A stretch of 64,000 nt of DNA from assembly GCA_964418585.1 (NCBI GenBank), contig CAYQMG010000074.1, positions 1 to 64,000 of the forward strand. The letters run 5' to 3'. This document shows, piece by piece, positions 35,133 to 43,193 of the stretch. The notes below the pieces were generated by a model, which was given only the letters and a program-made list of their open reading frames with translations, was not told the DNA's origin and did no database searches. The stretch's first letter is position 1. Each line of letters begins with the position of its first letter. The position numbers and the translations under genes are program-made. Origin of the DNA: JAJRTE01 sp964418585 (GTDB lineage Bacteria; Myxococcota_A; UBA796; JAJRTE01).

Positions 35133-36098
35133 CTATGCAGTTTCGTCCCCGGTTCGGACGCGTTCCAGGTGCCTGAGGAACCACCGGTAAGTTTTCTCGA
35201 GGCCCTCCTGAAGGGAGGTCGTGGGTTGCCAACCGAGGGTTTGCAGCCTGGAGACATCGGCGAGCCAGCCGTCTGCGCCATCGGAGCGGGCGTTCTCGAA
35301 CACGATCCGCCCCCGGTATCCCACGACCTTTTTGATCATCTCTGCGAGGTCCAGGTAGCTGATATCCTCGCCGGAGCCGACGTTGATGAGGGACCCCACC
35401 TGCCGGGCGTGGCAACGTTGCATGAAGAAGAGGGCAGCGTCGGCGAGGTCGTCCACGAAGAGGAACTCCTGACGAGGCATACCGGTTCCCCAAAGGGTGA
35501 CCTGGGGCAACTGATTTTCTCGGGCGTCGTGGAAGCGCCGGATGAGGCCGGCGACGGCGTCGGAGTCCGAGAGGGAGAAAGTTTCGCCTGGTCCGAACAG
35601 GGGAGCCGGGACGAGGGTTACGAAATCGGTTCCATACTGGTCGTTGCAGAACTGGCAGTATTTGATGGTGGCGATTTTGGCGAGTGCGTAGCCTTCCATG
35701 CCAGTGTCCGGGGCGCCTGTCAGCAGTGTGGTTTCATTGACCGGCCTGGGGGCCTCTGGCGGGAACACACAAGGATCTGCGAAGTGCACCAGCTTACGCA
35801 CACCGGTCACGAAACTGGCGTGGATGACGTTCAGACCGATCAGGGTGTTGGTATGCATGAAGTCGGCGGGTTGGTCGCGGTTGTCGTCGGGTTGTCCCAC
35901 CCGTGCTGCGGCCAGGAAGACGAACTCGGGTTTCTCGGCTGCGAAGAACGCCTCCACGGCCGCCTGGTTGGTGAGATCGAGTTCCGAATGATCTCTGAGC
36001 ACGAGGTGCTGGTACCCATCGGCCTTCAGGCGTCTGGTGATGGCCGAGCCGACCATGCCCCGGTGTCCGGCCACGTAGATTCGTGCATCTCTTCTCAT
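35133..36098 (-). CDS. GDP-L-fucose synthase-like epimerase/reductase with altered active site
   Basis: 321 residues; ATG at 36098, overlapping the trmB stop by ATGA. The fold is clearly that of Fcl/GMER: IYVAGHRGMVGSAI, FLAAARVGQPDDN, GYALAKIATIKYC (Tyr137, Lys141), FLFVDDLADAALFF, INVGSGEDISYLDLAEMI, WFL near the C-terminus. Against E. coli Fcl, Ser107-Ser108 become Asp108-Pro109 (FADPCVF) and His179 becomes Asp180 (SDSDAVAGLIRRFH). The NADP site and Tyr/Lys pair remain, so it may reduce or epimerise another nucleotide sugar. No gmd partner is in the window. Confidence 0.8.
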   Translation of the reverse strand: MRRDARIYVAGHRGMVGSAITRRLKADGYQHLVLRDHSELDLTNQAAVEAFFAAEKPEFVFLAAARVGQPDDNRDQPADFMHTNTLIGLNVIHASFVTGVRKLVHFADPCVFPPEAPRPVNETTLLTGAPDTGMEGYALAKIATIKYCQFCNDQYGTDFVTLVPAPLFGPGETFSLSDSDAVAGLIRRFHDARENQLPQVTLWGTGMPRQEFLFVDDLADAALFFMQRCHARQVGSLINVGSGEDISYLDLAEMIKKVVGYRGRIVFENARSDGADGWLADVSRLQTLGWQPTTSLQEGLEKTYRWFLRHLERVRTGDETA

Positions 36099-36886
36099 GG
36101 ATTCCCCCCTGGCAATGTAAATTCGTAGAAGAAGCAGGTCACGCCTGCCCGCTGGAATCGTTCCTCGTAGCTGGTGGTGATGTTGAGGTCCTCCCGTGCC
36201 CACGTGCGGAGGTCGTCGACCCGGTCGGTCAGTTCGAATCGGGAACCGTGGAACGCCTGGAGGAAAGCCTGTCGGTACGGAGGCCAGTCGCTTTTGAGGA
36301 ACACGCGTCCCCCCGGGCGAAGGATACGCTCCAGGACCTTCACGAGGGCCGGGGAGACCATTCTCCTGTGCTCGTGCCGGGCTCGAGGCCAGGGGTCTGG
36401 ATAGTTGATGAACACGCCGCTCACCTCTCCGTTGTCGAAAACCTCGTCCAGCCAGAGCACATCATACCTCAGATACTGGACATTGGTCAGCCGCTGGTCG
36501 ATGGCCTTGGTCGCGGAGAGATAGAGTCGCTTGTACTGGACCTCGATCCCGAGGAAATTGTGCTCTGGTTCCACGATGGCCTTGCGCGTCAGGAAATGGC
36601 CTCTGCCCGCGCCGAGGTCGACGAAGAGGGGCTGTGGACAAGGGAAACGTTCCTGCCAGCGGCCTCGCCAGCGCGGCACATCCTGCGGCAACACGATGTA
36701 CTGCGGCAACGTTTCAATGAGCCCAATGTACTTGTTTTGCCGCCGACGGGCCGGGCTTGCATCGATGAATGCCTTGCGCCGTCGCACCTCCGGGGCTGCT
36801 TGACTCGAGTCAGACTGCTCCCGGACGCCAGTCGCCATGGCATGCTCCTGATGGGCGCGGTCAGCCTTGCTTCCACTTCGATCCAT
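36095..36886 (-). CDS. trmB: tRNA (guanosine-46-N7)-methyltransferase
   Basis: 263 residues. SAM-dependent methyltransferase with FVDLGAGRGHFL, NFLGIEVQYKRLY, and the TrmB signature NYPDPWPRARHEHRR, followed by LRPGGRVFLKSDW. It methylates G46 of tRNA. The N-terminal 45 residues are longer than usual and hydrophilic; starts at 36886 or the ATG at 36838 are possible. The first overlaps the moaE end by 26 bp. Confidence 0.92.
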   Translation of the reverse strand: MDRSGSKADRAHQEHAMATGVREQSDSSQAAPEVRRRKAFIDASPARRRQNKYIGLIETLPQYIVLPQDVPRWRGRWQERFPCPQPLFVDLGAGRGHFLTRKAIVEPEHNFLGIEVQYKRLYLSATKAIDQRLTNVQYLRYDVLWLDEVFDNGEVSGVFINYPDPWPRARHEHRRMVSPALVKVLERILRPGGRVFLKSDWPPYRQAFLQAFHGSRFELTDRVDDLRTWAREDLNITTSYEERFQRAGVTCFFYEFTLPGGNP

Positions 36887-37265
36887 GGGGATACAGCTCT
36901 TTCTTCCAGATTGGCACGATCTCTTTCGTCCTGTCGATCACGTACCGGCAGGCGTCGAACGCCTCTGCACGATGTGCCGCAGACACCGCGATGGCCACCG
37001 CTACCTCGCCCACCTCCAGGCGCCCCACCCGGTGTACGATGGCAACCCGCTTCACCTCCCAGCGTTCGGAAACCTCCCGAACGATCTGCTGGAACTGGGA
37101 CACGGCCATCTCCGGGTAGGCTTCATACTCGAGCGCCACGACCCGGCCGGCATCGTCGTGGTCTCGCACTGTGCCGAGGAAGGAGACCACGGCGCCGGCA
37201 CCCGGATGGGACACCGCGGCTGTGACCGCCCCGACATCGATGGGGGTCTCGGAGATTTCGATCAT
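36861..37265 (-). CDS. moaE: Molybdopterin synthase catalytic subunit
   Basis: 134 residues, close to the usual 140-150. MoaE inserts sulfur carried by MoaD into precursor Z. Start ATG 37265 after GAGGAAACC. Motifs: VSFLGTVRDHDDAGRVVALE, HRVGRLEVGEVAVAI, and the C-terminal PIWKKELYPHGSKW with the active-site Lys. Lies 63 bp after moaD. Confidence 0.95.
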   Translation of the reverse strand: MIEISETPIDVGAVTAAVSHPGAGAVVSFLGTVRDHDDAGRVVALEYEAYPEMAVSQFQQIVREVSERWEVKRVAIVHRVGRLEVGEVAVAIAVSAAHRAEAFDACRYVIDRTKEIVPIWKKELYPHGSKWKQG

Positions 37266-37328
37266 GGTTTCCTCTGGAACCGGGTGTGTCGGGCCTGAGA
37301 ATCGAGCCACGCAAGGTCCGTGCGCCGT

Positions 37329-37571
37329 TCAGCCCCCGCTCACCGGTGGGATGAATCCCACCTCGTCACCGTCCCGAAGCGCATGGTCCCGGGACACATA
37401 CTCGCGGTTCACCGCATAGAGCAACCGTCCCCCGGGCGACGACGCTCCGTCGGCAGGGAAGAATTGTTTTTCGAGACTTCCCACCGTGGTCCCGGGGGGC
37501 ACCTCCAGCTCCAGCCTGGAAGCGCCCACTTGCTCACGCAGCATGGCGAAAAAGAGCACTCGAACCCGCAT
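37329..37571 (-). CDS. moaD: Molybdopterin synthase sulfur carrier subunit
   Basis: 80 residues, ubiquitin-like fold (VRVLFFAMLREQVG, YAVNREYVSRDHALRDGDEV, FIPPVSGG) ending in the Gly-Gly that becomes a thiocarboxylate. The ATG at 37571 follows GAGGAACG. First gene of a minus-strand operon with moaE; it should support the molybdenum hydroxylase at 29.4-33.2 kb. Confidence 0.95.
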   Translation of the reverse strand: MRVRVLFFAMLREQVGASRLELEVPPGTTVGSLEKQFFPADGASSPGGRLLYAVNREYVSRDHALRDGDEVGFIPPVSGG

Positions 37572-37599
37572 ATTCGTTCCTCGAGGGTGTTGCCTACTG

Positions 37600-37628
37600 T
37601 TTATAGGGACAGGTAAAGACACCGTCAA
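37600..37628 (-). promoter_or_regulatory. Promoter of the moaD-moaE-trmB operon
   Basis: On the minus strand TTGACG (37628-37623), 17 bp, TATAAA (37605-37600): a strong match. Transcription would start about 22 nt before the moaD ATG. Confidence 0.65.
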
Positions 37629-37744
37629 GCACCGGGCGCCCGTCGAGTCCACTTGCCCTGCCGGCCGGGTCGTGACACTTGCCCCTTGCCCAACGGGCGC
37701 CGACGTGCTACGCACAGGTCAACCTCGACCGGAGGAACGAGACC

Positions 37745-38794
37745 ATGAGAGGTATGATCCTTGCCGCAGGCTTCGGCACCCGACTGAGGCCCCTGACTCT
37801 CGCACGGCCCAAGCCCCTGCTCCCCCTGGCCAACCGTCCCCAACTCCACTACCAGCTCGACCTGCTTCGCCGTGCCGGCGTCCGCAACGTGGTGATCAAC
37901 GTGCACCACCTTTCTCACGCCATCCCGGAGTTCTTCAAGAACGGTTCCGCCCTGGGAATGGCCCTTTCTTACTCCGTGGAAAGAGAAATCCTTGGCACCG
38001 GTGGAGGTATCAAGGCCTGCGCCAAGTTCCTCACCACAGATCCCGGCCCATTCGTCGTGATCAATGGCGACACGCTCATCGACCTCGACCTCGAGGAAGT
38101 GATCCAGGTGCATCGGCGCGCAGGGGCGATGGCCACGATGGTGTTGCGGGAAGATCCTCGTGCGGAAACGTTCGGCGCCATCGGTGTGGACGAATCGGAC
38201 CGCATCGTGGACTTTGTGGGCCGGGCACACGCTCCGGGCCGGGTGGTTCGCCGGGGCCTGTTCACCGGCGTCCACATCATGTCCCCCGAGGTGCTCGAGC
38301 GCATTCCCGAGGGTCCATGCGGAATCAACGAGACGGCCTATCCGGTCATGGTGCGTGAAGGTGCCCGGGTCCAGGCCTGTTTCCAACAGGGCTACTGGTC
38401 GGACGTGGGCACTCCCCGCCGATACCTCGAGGCCAATCTGGCGATTCTTTCCGGCGCGTTTCATCCTCGAGGTCAGGACCTGTTCAAGGAGGCTGGGTGG
38501 GCCGTGGACCGTTCCGGCCGTACCCACGGAAGCGAGGACCGGGTGCATCTGGGACCGCTCGTGCAGATCGTCCCCCCGGTGCTCCTCGGTGCTGGAGCAA
38601 CGATCGAAGCAGGCGTCCGTCTCGGCCCGGAGGTGGTCATCGGGGAAAGGACCGCGGTCGGCCCCGGCGTCCGCCTGGCGCACACCGTGGTCTGGGCGGA
38701 CTGCCGGATTCCACAGGCAAGGCGACTTGAGAAGGCCATCGTGTGGCATGATGGCGCACGCACTCGAACGCTCACCCTTTCTGACACGGCATGA
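37745..38794 (+). CDS. Sugar-1-phosphate nucleotidyltransferase (ManC/GlmU-like)
   Basis: 349 residues; ATG at 37745 after GGAGGAACGAGACC. Residues 1-235 are a nucleotidyltransferase: GMILAAGFGTRLRPLT, RPKPLLPLANRPQLHY, EILGTGGGIKAC, VVINGDTLIDLDL, YWSDVGTPRRYLEANL. The C-terminal part (about 260-330) has left-handed beta-helix hexapeptides (LLGAGATIEAGVRLGPEVVIGERTAVGPGV in pieces). This matches bacterial mannose-1-phosphate guanylyltransferase-like enzymes, but the nucleotide and sugar are not certain. It may feed the GT-C enzymes nearby. Confidence 0.88.
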   Translation: MRGMILAAGFGTRLRPLTLARPKPLLPLANRPQLHYQLDLLRRAGVRNVVINVHHLSHAIPEFFKNGSALGMALSYSVEREILGTGGGIKACAKFLTTDPGPFVVINGDTLIDLDLEEVIQVHRRAGAMATMVLREDPRAETFGAIGVDESDRIVDFVGRAHAPGRVVRRGLFTGVHIMSPEVLERIPEGPCGINETAYPVMVREGARVQACFQQGYWSDVGTPRRYLEANLAILSGAFHPRGQDLFKEAGWAVDRSGRTHGSEDRVHLGPLVQIVPPVLLGAGATIEAGVRLGPEVVIGERTAVGPGVRLAHTVVWADCRIPQARRLEKAIVWHDGARTRTLTLSDTA

Positions 38795-38875
38795 GGGGAC
38801 ACACCGAGCCCGGCGTTTTCGTCGGTAAGTTGTGGCGTCCACCGGAGCGGGCCGGCCGACACGCTGCGCAGACGG

Positions 38876-39286
38876 TCATTCGGGGAGATTCTGCTCATCC
38901 ACCTCGAACAGGTCCCAGGTGACCTCGTCCTCCTCCCATGTGTAGGCGCACCCGACCACCGTCCCCACCTCGAACTCGGAGAGCACATCCAGGAAGTAGA
39001 GAACGTCGTCCCGGCGCTCCTCGTCCCACTCCTCCGGAGGACCACTGCCGAACACGCCGGTCTGATCAGCAGCCGCCACTTCCCTCGAGGTCACACCTTC
39101 CTCGGCCGCCACTCGACCGAACCGCGCCGGTCGCCGGGTCCGGATTCCCACGAAATAGTCGCTGTCCACCCCCCGAAGAACCATGGGGTTGGGTACCAGA
39201 ATCTCCCCCTCCTCGGCCTGACAGAGATCCACCTTGATTGCTCTCAACACGTGGAGGAACACGTCACCCCCTGTGGTTGCCGACAA
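38876..39286 (-). CDS. Small acidic protein of unknown function
   Basis: 136 residues from a TTG at 39286; its ribosome-binding site (TGAGG) overlaps the nagZ stop codon, which supports translational coupling. A GTG at 39262 is an alternative. The sequence is acidic, with conserved-looking stretches VPNPMVLRGVDSDYFVGIRT and DDVLYFLDVLSEFEVG. No signal peptide or cysteine pair. I recognise no family. It ends an operon with nagZ and converges with the nucleotidyltransferase. Confidence 0.55.
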   Translation of the reverse strand: MSATTGGDVFLHVLRAIKVDLCQAEEGEILVPNPMVLRGVDSDYFVGIRTRRPARFGRVAAEEGVTSREVAAADQTGVFGSGPPEEWDEERRDDVLYFLDVLSEFEVGTVVGCAYTWEEDEVTWDLFEVDEQNLPE

Positions 39287-39291
39287 GGACC

Positions 39292-40380
39292 TCAGCCCCG
39301 ACGCCCTCGCCGCACGATGGCCTCCGCCACGGCACGATGATCCGGTGTCCCGAGAAAATGCCGCACGGCTGCAGAATCGACCGGCTCACAGGTCCCCAGT
39401 CCCTCACGCAACCGGGCCACTCGGGCCGCAGACTCCAGCAGACGATTGCGCAGGGTGCTCGAGGACTCCGACGCCCGCACGAGCGCTTCCAGGGCCTGCT
39501 CCTGGCGCTCCACATCGTGACACACCAGGAACAGGTCCACACCAGCGGTAAGCGCCCGGCGCACCGCTTCCTCGATACCGAAGTGATCGAGCACCGCTTT
39601 CATTTCCAGGTCGTCGCTGATCACGACCCCCCGGTACCCCATTTGCCGCCGAAGCAGCCCCTCGACCGTCTTCACCGACAACGTCGCCGGAATCCCCGGA
39701 TCCAGAGCCTCCTGGCACACGTGCGCGGTCATGATCGTCGCCACCCCCGCATGGACCGCCGCCTCGAACGGAACCAGCTCCACAGACCGAAGCCGTTCCA
39801 TGTCATGCTTCAGGACCGGCAACTCGAGGTGGCTGTCCACCGAGGTATCCCCGTGCCCGGGGAAGTGCTTCGCGCAGGCAAGCAATCCGTGGGACTGCAT
39901 GCCCCGGATGATCGCCACACCCAGCTTCGCCACCTGATAGGGATCGCTCGAAAGGGCTCTTGACCCGATCACCGGGTTGTCCGGATTGCTGTTCACATCC
40001 ATGACCGGGGCCAGATTCAGATTGAACCCGATACGCCGCAGTTCATGGGCCAGCACTGTCCCCAACCGCTCGGCCAACACCTCGTCGTCCGTACGCCCCA
40101 GGACCTCCAGCGCAGGAAACTGCGTCACCGGCTCCTTGAGTCGCGAAACCGGGCCACCCTCCTGATCCACCGCAACCAACAGCGGAGCCTCGCCCCGGCG
40201 GTTGGCCTGCACCTCGTTGATCAGGTCCGCCACCTGCGCCGGATTGTCGATGTTGCGCTCGAACAAAATGACCCCGCCCCCGCCTCGCTTCAGCAGACGG
40301 CGAAGTTCGTCGGTGACCACCCCTGCCGGGAAGCCCACAATCAGGAGCGACGCTGCCGCTTGTTGGATGTTCTCGACCAT
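39292..40380 (-). CDS. nagZ: Beta-N-acetylhexosaminidase (peptidoglycan recycling)
   Basis: 362 residues, glycoside hydrolase family 3. It removes GlcNAc from anhydro-muropeptides. Motifs: GVILFERNIDNPAQV, DQEGGPVSRL, NLAPVMDVNSNPDNPVIGSR, the mobile-loop catalytic His in CAKHFPGHGDTSVDSH, and the nucleophile Asp in VVISDDLEM. No signal peptide, consistent with cytoplasmic NagZ. The C-terminal about 50 residues extend beyond the core. Confidence 0.93.
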   Translation of the reverse strand: MVENIQQAAASLLIVGFPAGVVTDELRRLLKRGGGGVILFERNIDNPAQVADLINEVQANRRGEAPLLVAVDQEGGPVSRLKEPVTQFPALEVLGRTDDEVLAERLGTVLAHELRRIGFNLNLAPVMDVNSNPDNPVIGSRALSSDPYQVAKLGVAIIRGMQSHGLLACAKHFPGHGDTSVDSHLELPVLKHDMERLRSVELVPFEAAVHAGVATIMTAHVCQEALDPGIPATLSVKTVEGLLRRQMGYRGVVISDDLEMKAVLDHFGIEEAVRRALTAGVDLFLVCHDVERQEQALEALVRASESSSTLRNRLLESAARVARLREGLGTCEPVDSAAVRHFLGTPDHRAVAEAIVRRGRRG

Positions 40381-40638
40381 GGTTTTCCCCTCTGGGCTTC
40401 AGAGCCGGTCCCACACTGCCCTCGCCGACCGGATGCCACGCCCCCTACCCCGCGATCCCGGCAAAGGATTCCCCCAATGTGGCTCCTGCCTCGGCCATCT
40501 CTGCCCCACACCCGCCTGACGCATGAAACACGATGCTCCCGGGGTCCACCACCGGGCTCGAAGCCGCGTGGAAGCACTCATGGAAACCACGCCCTGGTCC
40601 CACGTGCAAAGGGCAACCAAAATAGTGCCCTCGAGAAT
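40381..40638. other. Non-coding stretch upstream of nagZ
   Basis: No gene is supported here. Short minus-strand open frames have no ribosome-binding site and no plausible protein pattern. Together with the operator/promoter that follows, it makes the 350 bp divergent region between nagZ and the L7/L12-like gene. Confidence 0.4.
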
Positions 40639-40684
40639 CCTTGTCAAGGAAACCTTGACTTCGCACCCCCATCGCGGTTATTCT
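40639..40684 (+). promoter_or_regulatory. Promoter with overlapping inverted repeats
   Basis: TTGACT (40655-40660) and TATTCT (40679-40684), spacer 18 (or TTATTC with 17). Two inverted repeats share half-sites: CCTTG-T-CAAGG (40639-40649) and GTCAAGG-AAA-CCTTGAC (40643-40659). The second covers the -35 box, as an operator would. Confidence 0.55.
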
Positions 40685-40730
40685 GTGCAGTGTTCGGCAA
40701 CGCAATCATGGTGAATTTTTCGAGGGATAC

Positions 40731-41120
40731 ATGTCACACGCGACACACACCCCTCCCGGGTCGTTCCGGGTGCTCATCACCGCGTTTCGAGACGAGCAGG
40801 CAGTCCCCGCAACCGCGGCCGTCCTGGCGCGGGTGTTCCGCGGACGCACAGAACAGGAGATCGAGGACTCCCTGAAAGTCCTACCCGTTCTCCTGGCCAC
40901 CGACCTGGACCTCACCACCGCGGAGAAACTCCGTGCACACCTCGAATCCCAGGGTGCTCGAGTCCAGGTCGACACGACATCCCCCTCCACCAACCATTCT
41001 CGAGGAATCGAGCCACCAGCCTCCCCGCCGCTCGACCCGGTTTCCACCGGTCCGGGCACCCGTCCCACCGTCTACCGCAAGGTGCGCCCGGGTATCAAGG
41101 ACACCGTCTACCTCCGGTAG
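40731..41120 (+). CDS. Small protein with ribosomal L7/L12 C-terminal-like domain
   Basis: 129 residues; ATG after GAGGGATAC. Residues about 13-80 (FRVLITAFRDEQAVPATAAV, then LARVFRGRTEQEIEDSLKVL, PVLLATDLDLTTAEKLRAHL, ESQGARVQV) follow the beta-alpha-alpha-beta-alpha-beta order of the L7/L12 CTD/ClpS-like fold: a residue run like 'V..V..LTxxEAKxLVExxP' ending 'LexxGAxVxV'. A Ser/Pro linker and a short basic end (PTVYRKVRPGIKDTVYLR) follow. Likely a protein-interaction module; partner unknown. The operator-like promoter suggests regulated expression. Confidence 0.65.
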   Translation: MSHATHTPPGSFRVLITAFRDEQAVPATAAVLARVFRGRTEQEIEDSLKVLPVLLATDLDLTTAEKLRAHLESQGARVQVDTTSPSTNHSRGIEPPASPPLDPVSTGPGTRPTVYRKVRPGIKDTVYLR

Positions 41121-41229
41121 CCGCCCTTCCCTGGGGCCCGAACGTCCACCACACCTTCAGGACACGGCTGCAGCGCACCATCCCGCCGATTCATTCCCCC
41201 CGCCTCACAACGGCGCCTCAGCGCCCACC

Positions 41230-43020
41230 TCACTCCAGGTGATAGATGGAAAGCCCGTCATCCGGGTATCGCTCCGGCACGCCGAGGAACCAACGCAGCA
41301 CACTGTGCACCTTGTTCGCCTGGGCCGCGTTGAAAAACAAGTCGTCATGCACGATGATGTACCGGTACGCCTGAGCCTTCATCAACATGAGGCTGGCCGT
41401 GAGGTCCATGACCGGCAATTCGCGAGGGAGACGATCGATGTTGGCGAACTCGAGGTTGACCATGTACCGCACAAAATAGTTCGAGGCCAGGTTGGACGGA
41501 AACGGATCGTTCAGACCATACGGAATCCGCTTCTGGTGCACGGTCTGGGCATACGCATACACCGCACGCTTCAACGTGGGCACCCCCAACGGGAGATCCA
41601 GTATGGCAAAGTCTCCCGGCTCTTCCTGCAACCGCGAGTAGACGGCCGGGAGTCGCGCCGGGCTCGAGTCGATGGGGAACCGCGCAGGCGAGGCAAACAG
41701 AAACTCGGCCAGCACCACGCCGCAAACGAGCAAGGTCCCGGCCACCGACGGAAGACGCCAGGACGATCGTGCGTAAACCCCTTTCAAACCCAGGGCGGCC
41801 AGAACCCCCAGGGCAAGCATCACCATGACCACGAAGCGGAAGGCGTGGGAAATTCGACTGAACAACGGAAACGCCTTGAAAAACAACAAGAAAGGCAGTG
41901 GAATCCACCGCCCCTCGATCTCCACGTAAGAACCGTTGACATGGAGGAATGGACCGAGTGAGAACACGAAGAAAAGAAGCGCCATGAACGCCCAGAACCG
42001 CGCCTCCCGCCCACTTCGCCGCACCAGAGGAACCAGGGCCAGGAGAAGCACCGAGTAGCCCAGATAACCCACAATGATGAGGTCCTCGCCATAGAGCGCC
42101 TTCAAATCCGGCGAGTAGAAATCCCCGGGATGAAAGAAAATCAGCAGATCCGTCATGTTGTGCCGGATCAAGGTCTGGTACACAAACTCCGGATCACGTC
42201 CCACGATCGCGTTCTCAGCAGACAACGTGTACGAAAAGAGCATCAACAGGGGCGTGATGAGCACGGCATAGGTCAACCCCATGTAAAGCAGCCGACCAAA
42301 CATGTTTGGGTTCACGATTCGACGCCACGAGTACCAGATCTGAGCGATCAGGTAACACCCTGTAAAAAAAAGTGCGAACAGGCCATAGTACCAGTTGGCG
42401 AACGTGGTCATGAACAGGAAGAAGCCGGCGAGGATCGCGTTGGATCGCCTGGATTCCTGAAATGTTCGCATAACGAACAGAATAGCCAACGGTAACCACC
42501 CGGCGTTGATGGTTTCCGAAATTCCATTGTAGACCTGTGCCAACAGGTGCGGGCAGAAACCGAACACCACCCCGGTGACGAGGCTGGCATAGGAATTTCG
42601 CGTCAAGTAGCGGGCGAGCAGGTATGCGCCGAGGCCGTTGAAGGAGAGGTTGAGCAAGATGATGATGTTGTAGCTTGTGGTGAGAGGTAGGACGAGCTGG
42701 AGCGGGATGGAGAGCAGGGCGTTGAGCAGGTCGATGAAAAAGAGCGCCCCGCCTCGAGGATGATTGAGGAGTTCGGTGGAGACGGGGAAGCGGTGATGGG
42801 TGACAATCTCATGCTTGACCCACCAGAATCCCCAGAGGTGATTCCAGACATCGTTGGCCGGGTCGCCGATTGCCACTTCGTTGATGTGGAAAATCAAGGG
42901 ATATGTGGCGATCAGTGCAATCACCAGGTAGAACGCCCAGGCGATCAGCACCGAGGAGGCTCGAGGAATTGAGGGTGTGTGTCGGGTCTGGAAGCGCACG
43001 TATCCCGCTCTCTCCACCAC
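41230..43020 (-). CDS. Large polytopic membrane protein (YfhO/GT-C-like)
   Basis: 596 residues with about 11-12 membrane helices and a C-terminal soluble part (about 460-596). The first outer loop (NEVAIGDPANDVWNHLWGFW) has acidic and aromatic residues where GT-C glycosyltransferases bind lipid-linked sugars. The C-terminal part (FAILDLPLGVPTLKRAVYAY, FANIDRLPRELPVMDL, YIIVHDDLFF) resembles bacterial YfhO-like proteins. Start uncertain: GTG at 43020 or GTG at 42999. Probably transfers a sugar to a lipid or polymer outside the membrane; donor and acceptor unknown. Confidence 0.72.
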   Translation of the reverse strand: MVERAGYVRFQTRHTPSIPRASSVLIAWAFYLVIALIATYPLIFHINEVAIGDPANDVWNHLWGFWWVKHEIVTHHRFPVSTELLNHPRGGALFFIDLLNALLSIPLQLVLPLTTSYNIIILLNLSFNGLGAYLLARYLTRNSYASLVTGVVFGFCPHLLAQVYNGISETINAGWLPLAILFVMRTFQESRRSNAILAGFFLFMTTFANWYYGLFALFFTGCYLIAQIWYSWRRIVNPNMFGRLLYMGLTYAVLITPLLMLFSYTLSAENAIVGRDPEFVYQTLIRHNMTDLLIFFHPGDFYSPDLKALYGEDLIIVGYLGYSVLLLALVPLVRRSGREARFWAFMALLFFVFSLGPFLHVNGSYVEIEGRWIPLPFLLFFKAFPLFSRISHAFRFVVMVMLALGVLAALGLKGVYARSSWRLPSVAGTLLVCGVVLAEFLFASPARFPIDSSPARLPAVYSRLQEEPGDFAILDLPLGVPTLKRAVYAYAQTVHQKRIPYGLNDPFPSNLASNYFVRYMVNLEFANIDRLPRELPVMDLTASLMLMKAQAYRYIIVHDDLFFNAAQANKVHSVLRWFLGVPERYPDDGLSIYHLE

Positions 43021-43052
43021 ATCCGGCTGGTCCGGTCCAGCATACGGAATGG

Positions 43053-43082
43053 ATTCTACTATCCAGTTCGAAAGAGCGGCAA
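43053..43082 (-). promoter_or_regulatory. Promoter for the polytopic membrane protein
   Basis: On the minus strand TTGCCG (43082-43077), 18 bp, TAGAAT (43058-43053). On the other strand TTGACA (43096-43101) with a weak CAGGAT (43119-43124) could serve the gene at 43194. Confidence 0.45.
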
Positions 43083-43193
43083 GGGAATTCGAGGTTTGAC
43101 AGGGTCACGAAACCGTGCCAGGATCATGCCGAGAGCGTCTGGTGTTGCGTCCCGGGTGCGAGCGGGGTGGAGAGAAGCACTCGCGAGGGAGTC

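Noticed and set aside
34990..35493. N-terminal extension of the MopE lipoprotein into the Fcl-like gene
   Set aside because: The GTG at 34989 has a GGAGG site and begins a perfect lipoprotein signal; the extension is Arg/Pro-rich and overlaps another gene.
40399..40705. Two small minus-strand open frames between nagZ and the L7/L12-like gene
   Set aside because: No ribosome-binding site, rare composition, and they overlap the promoter/operator.
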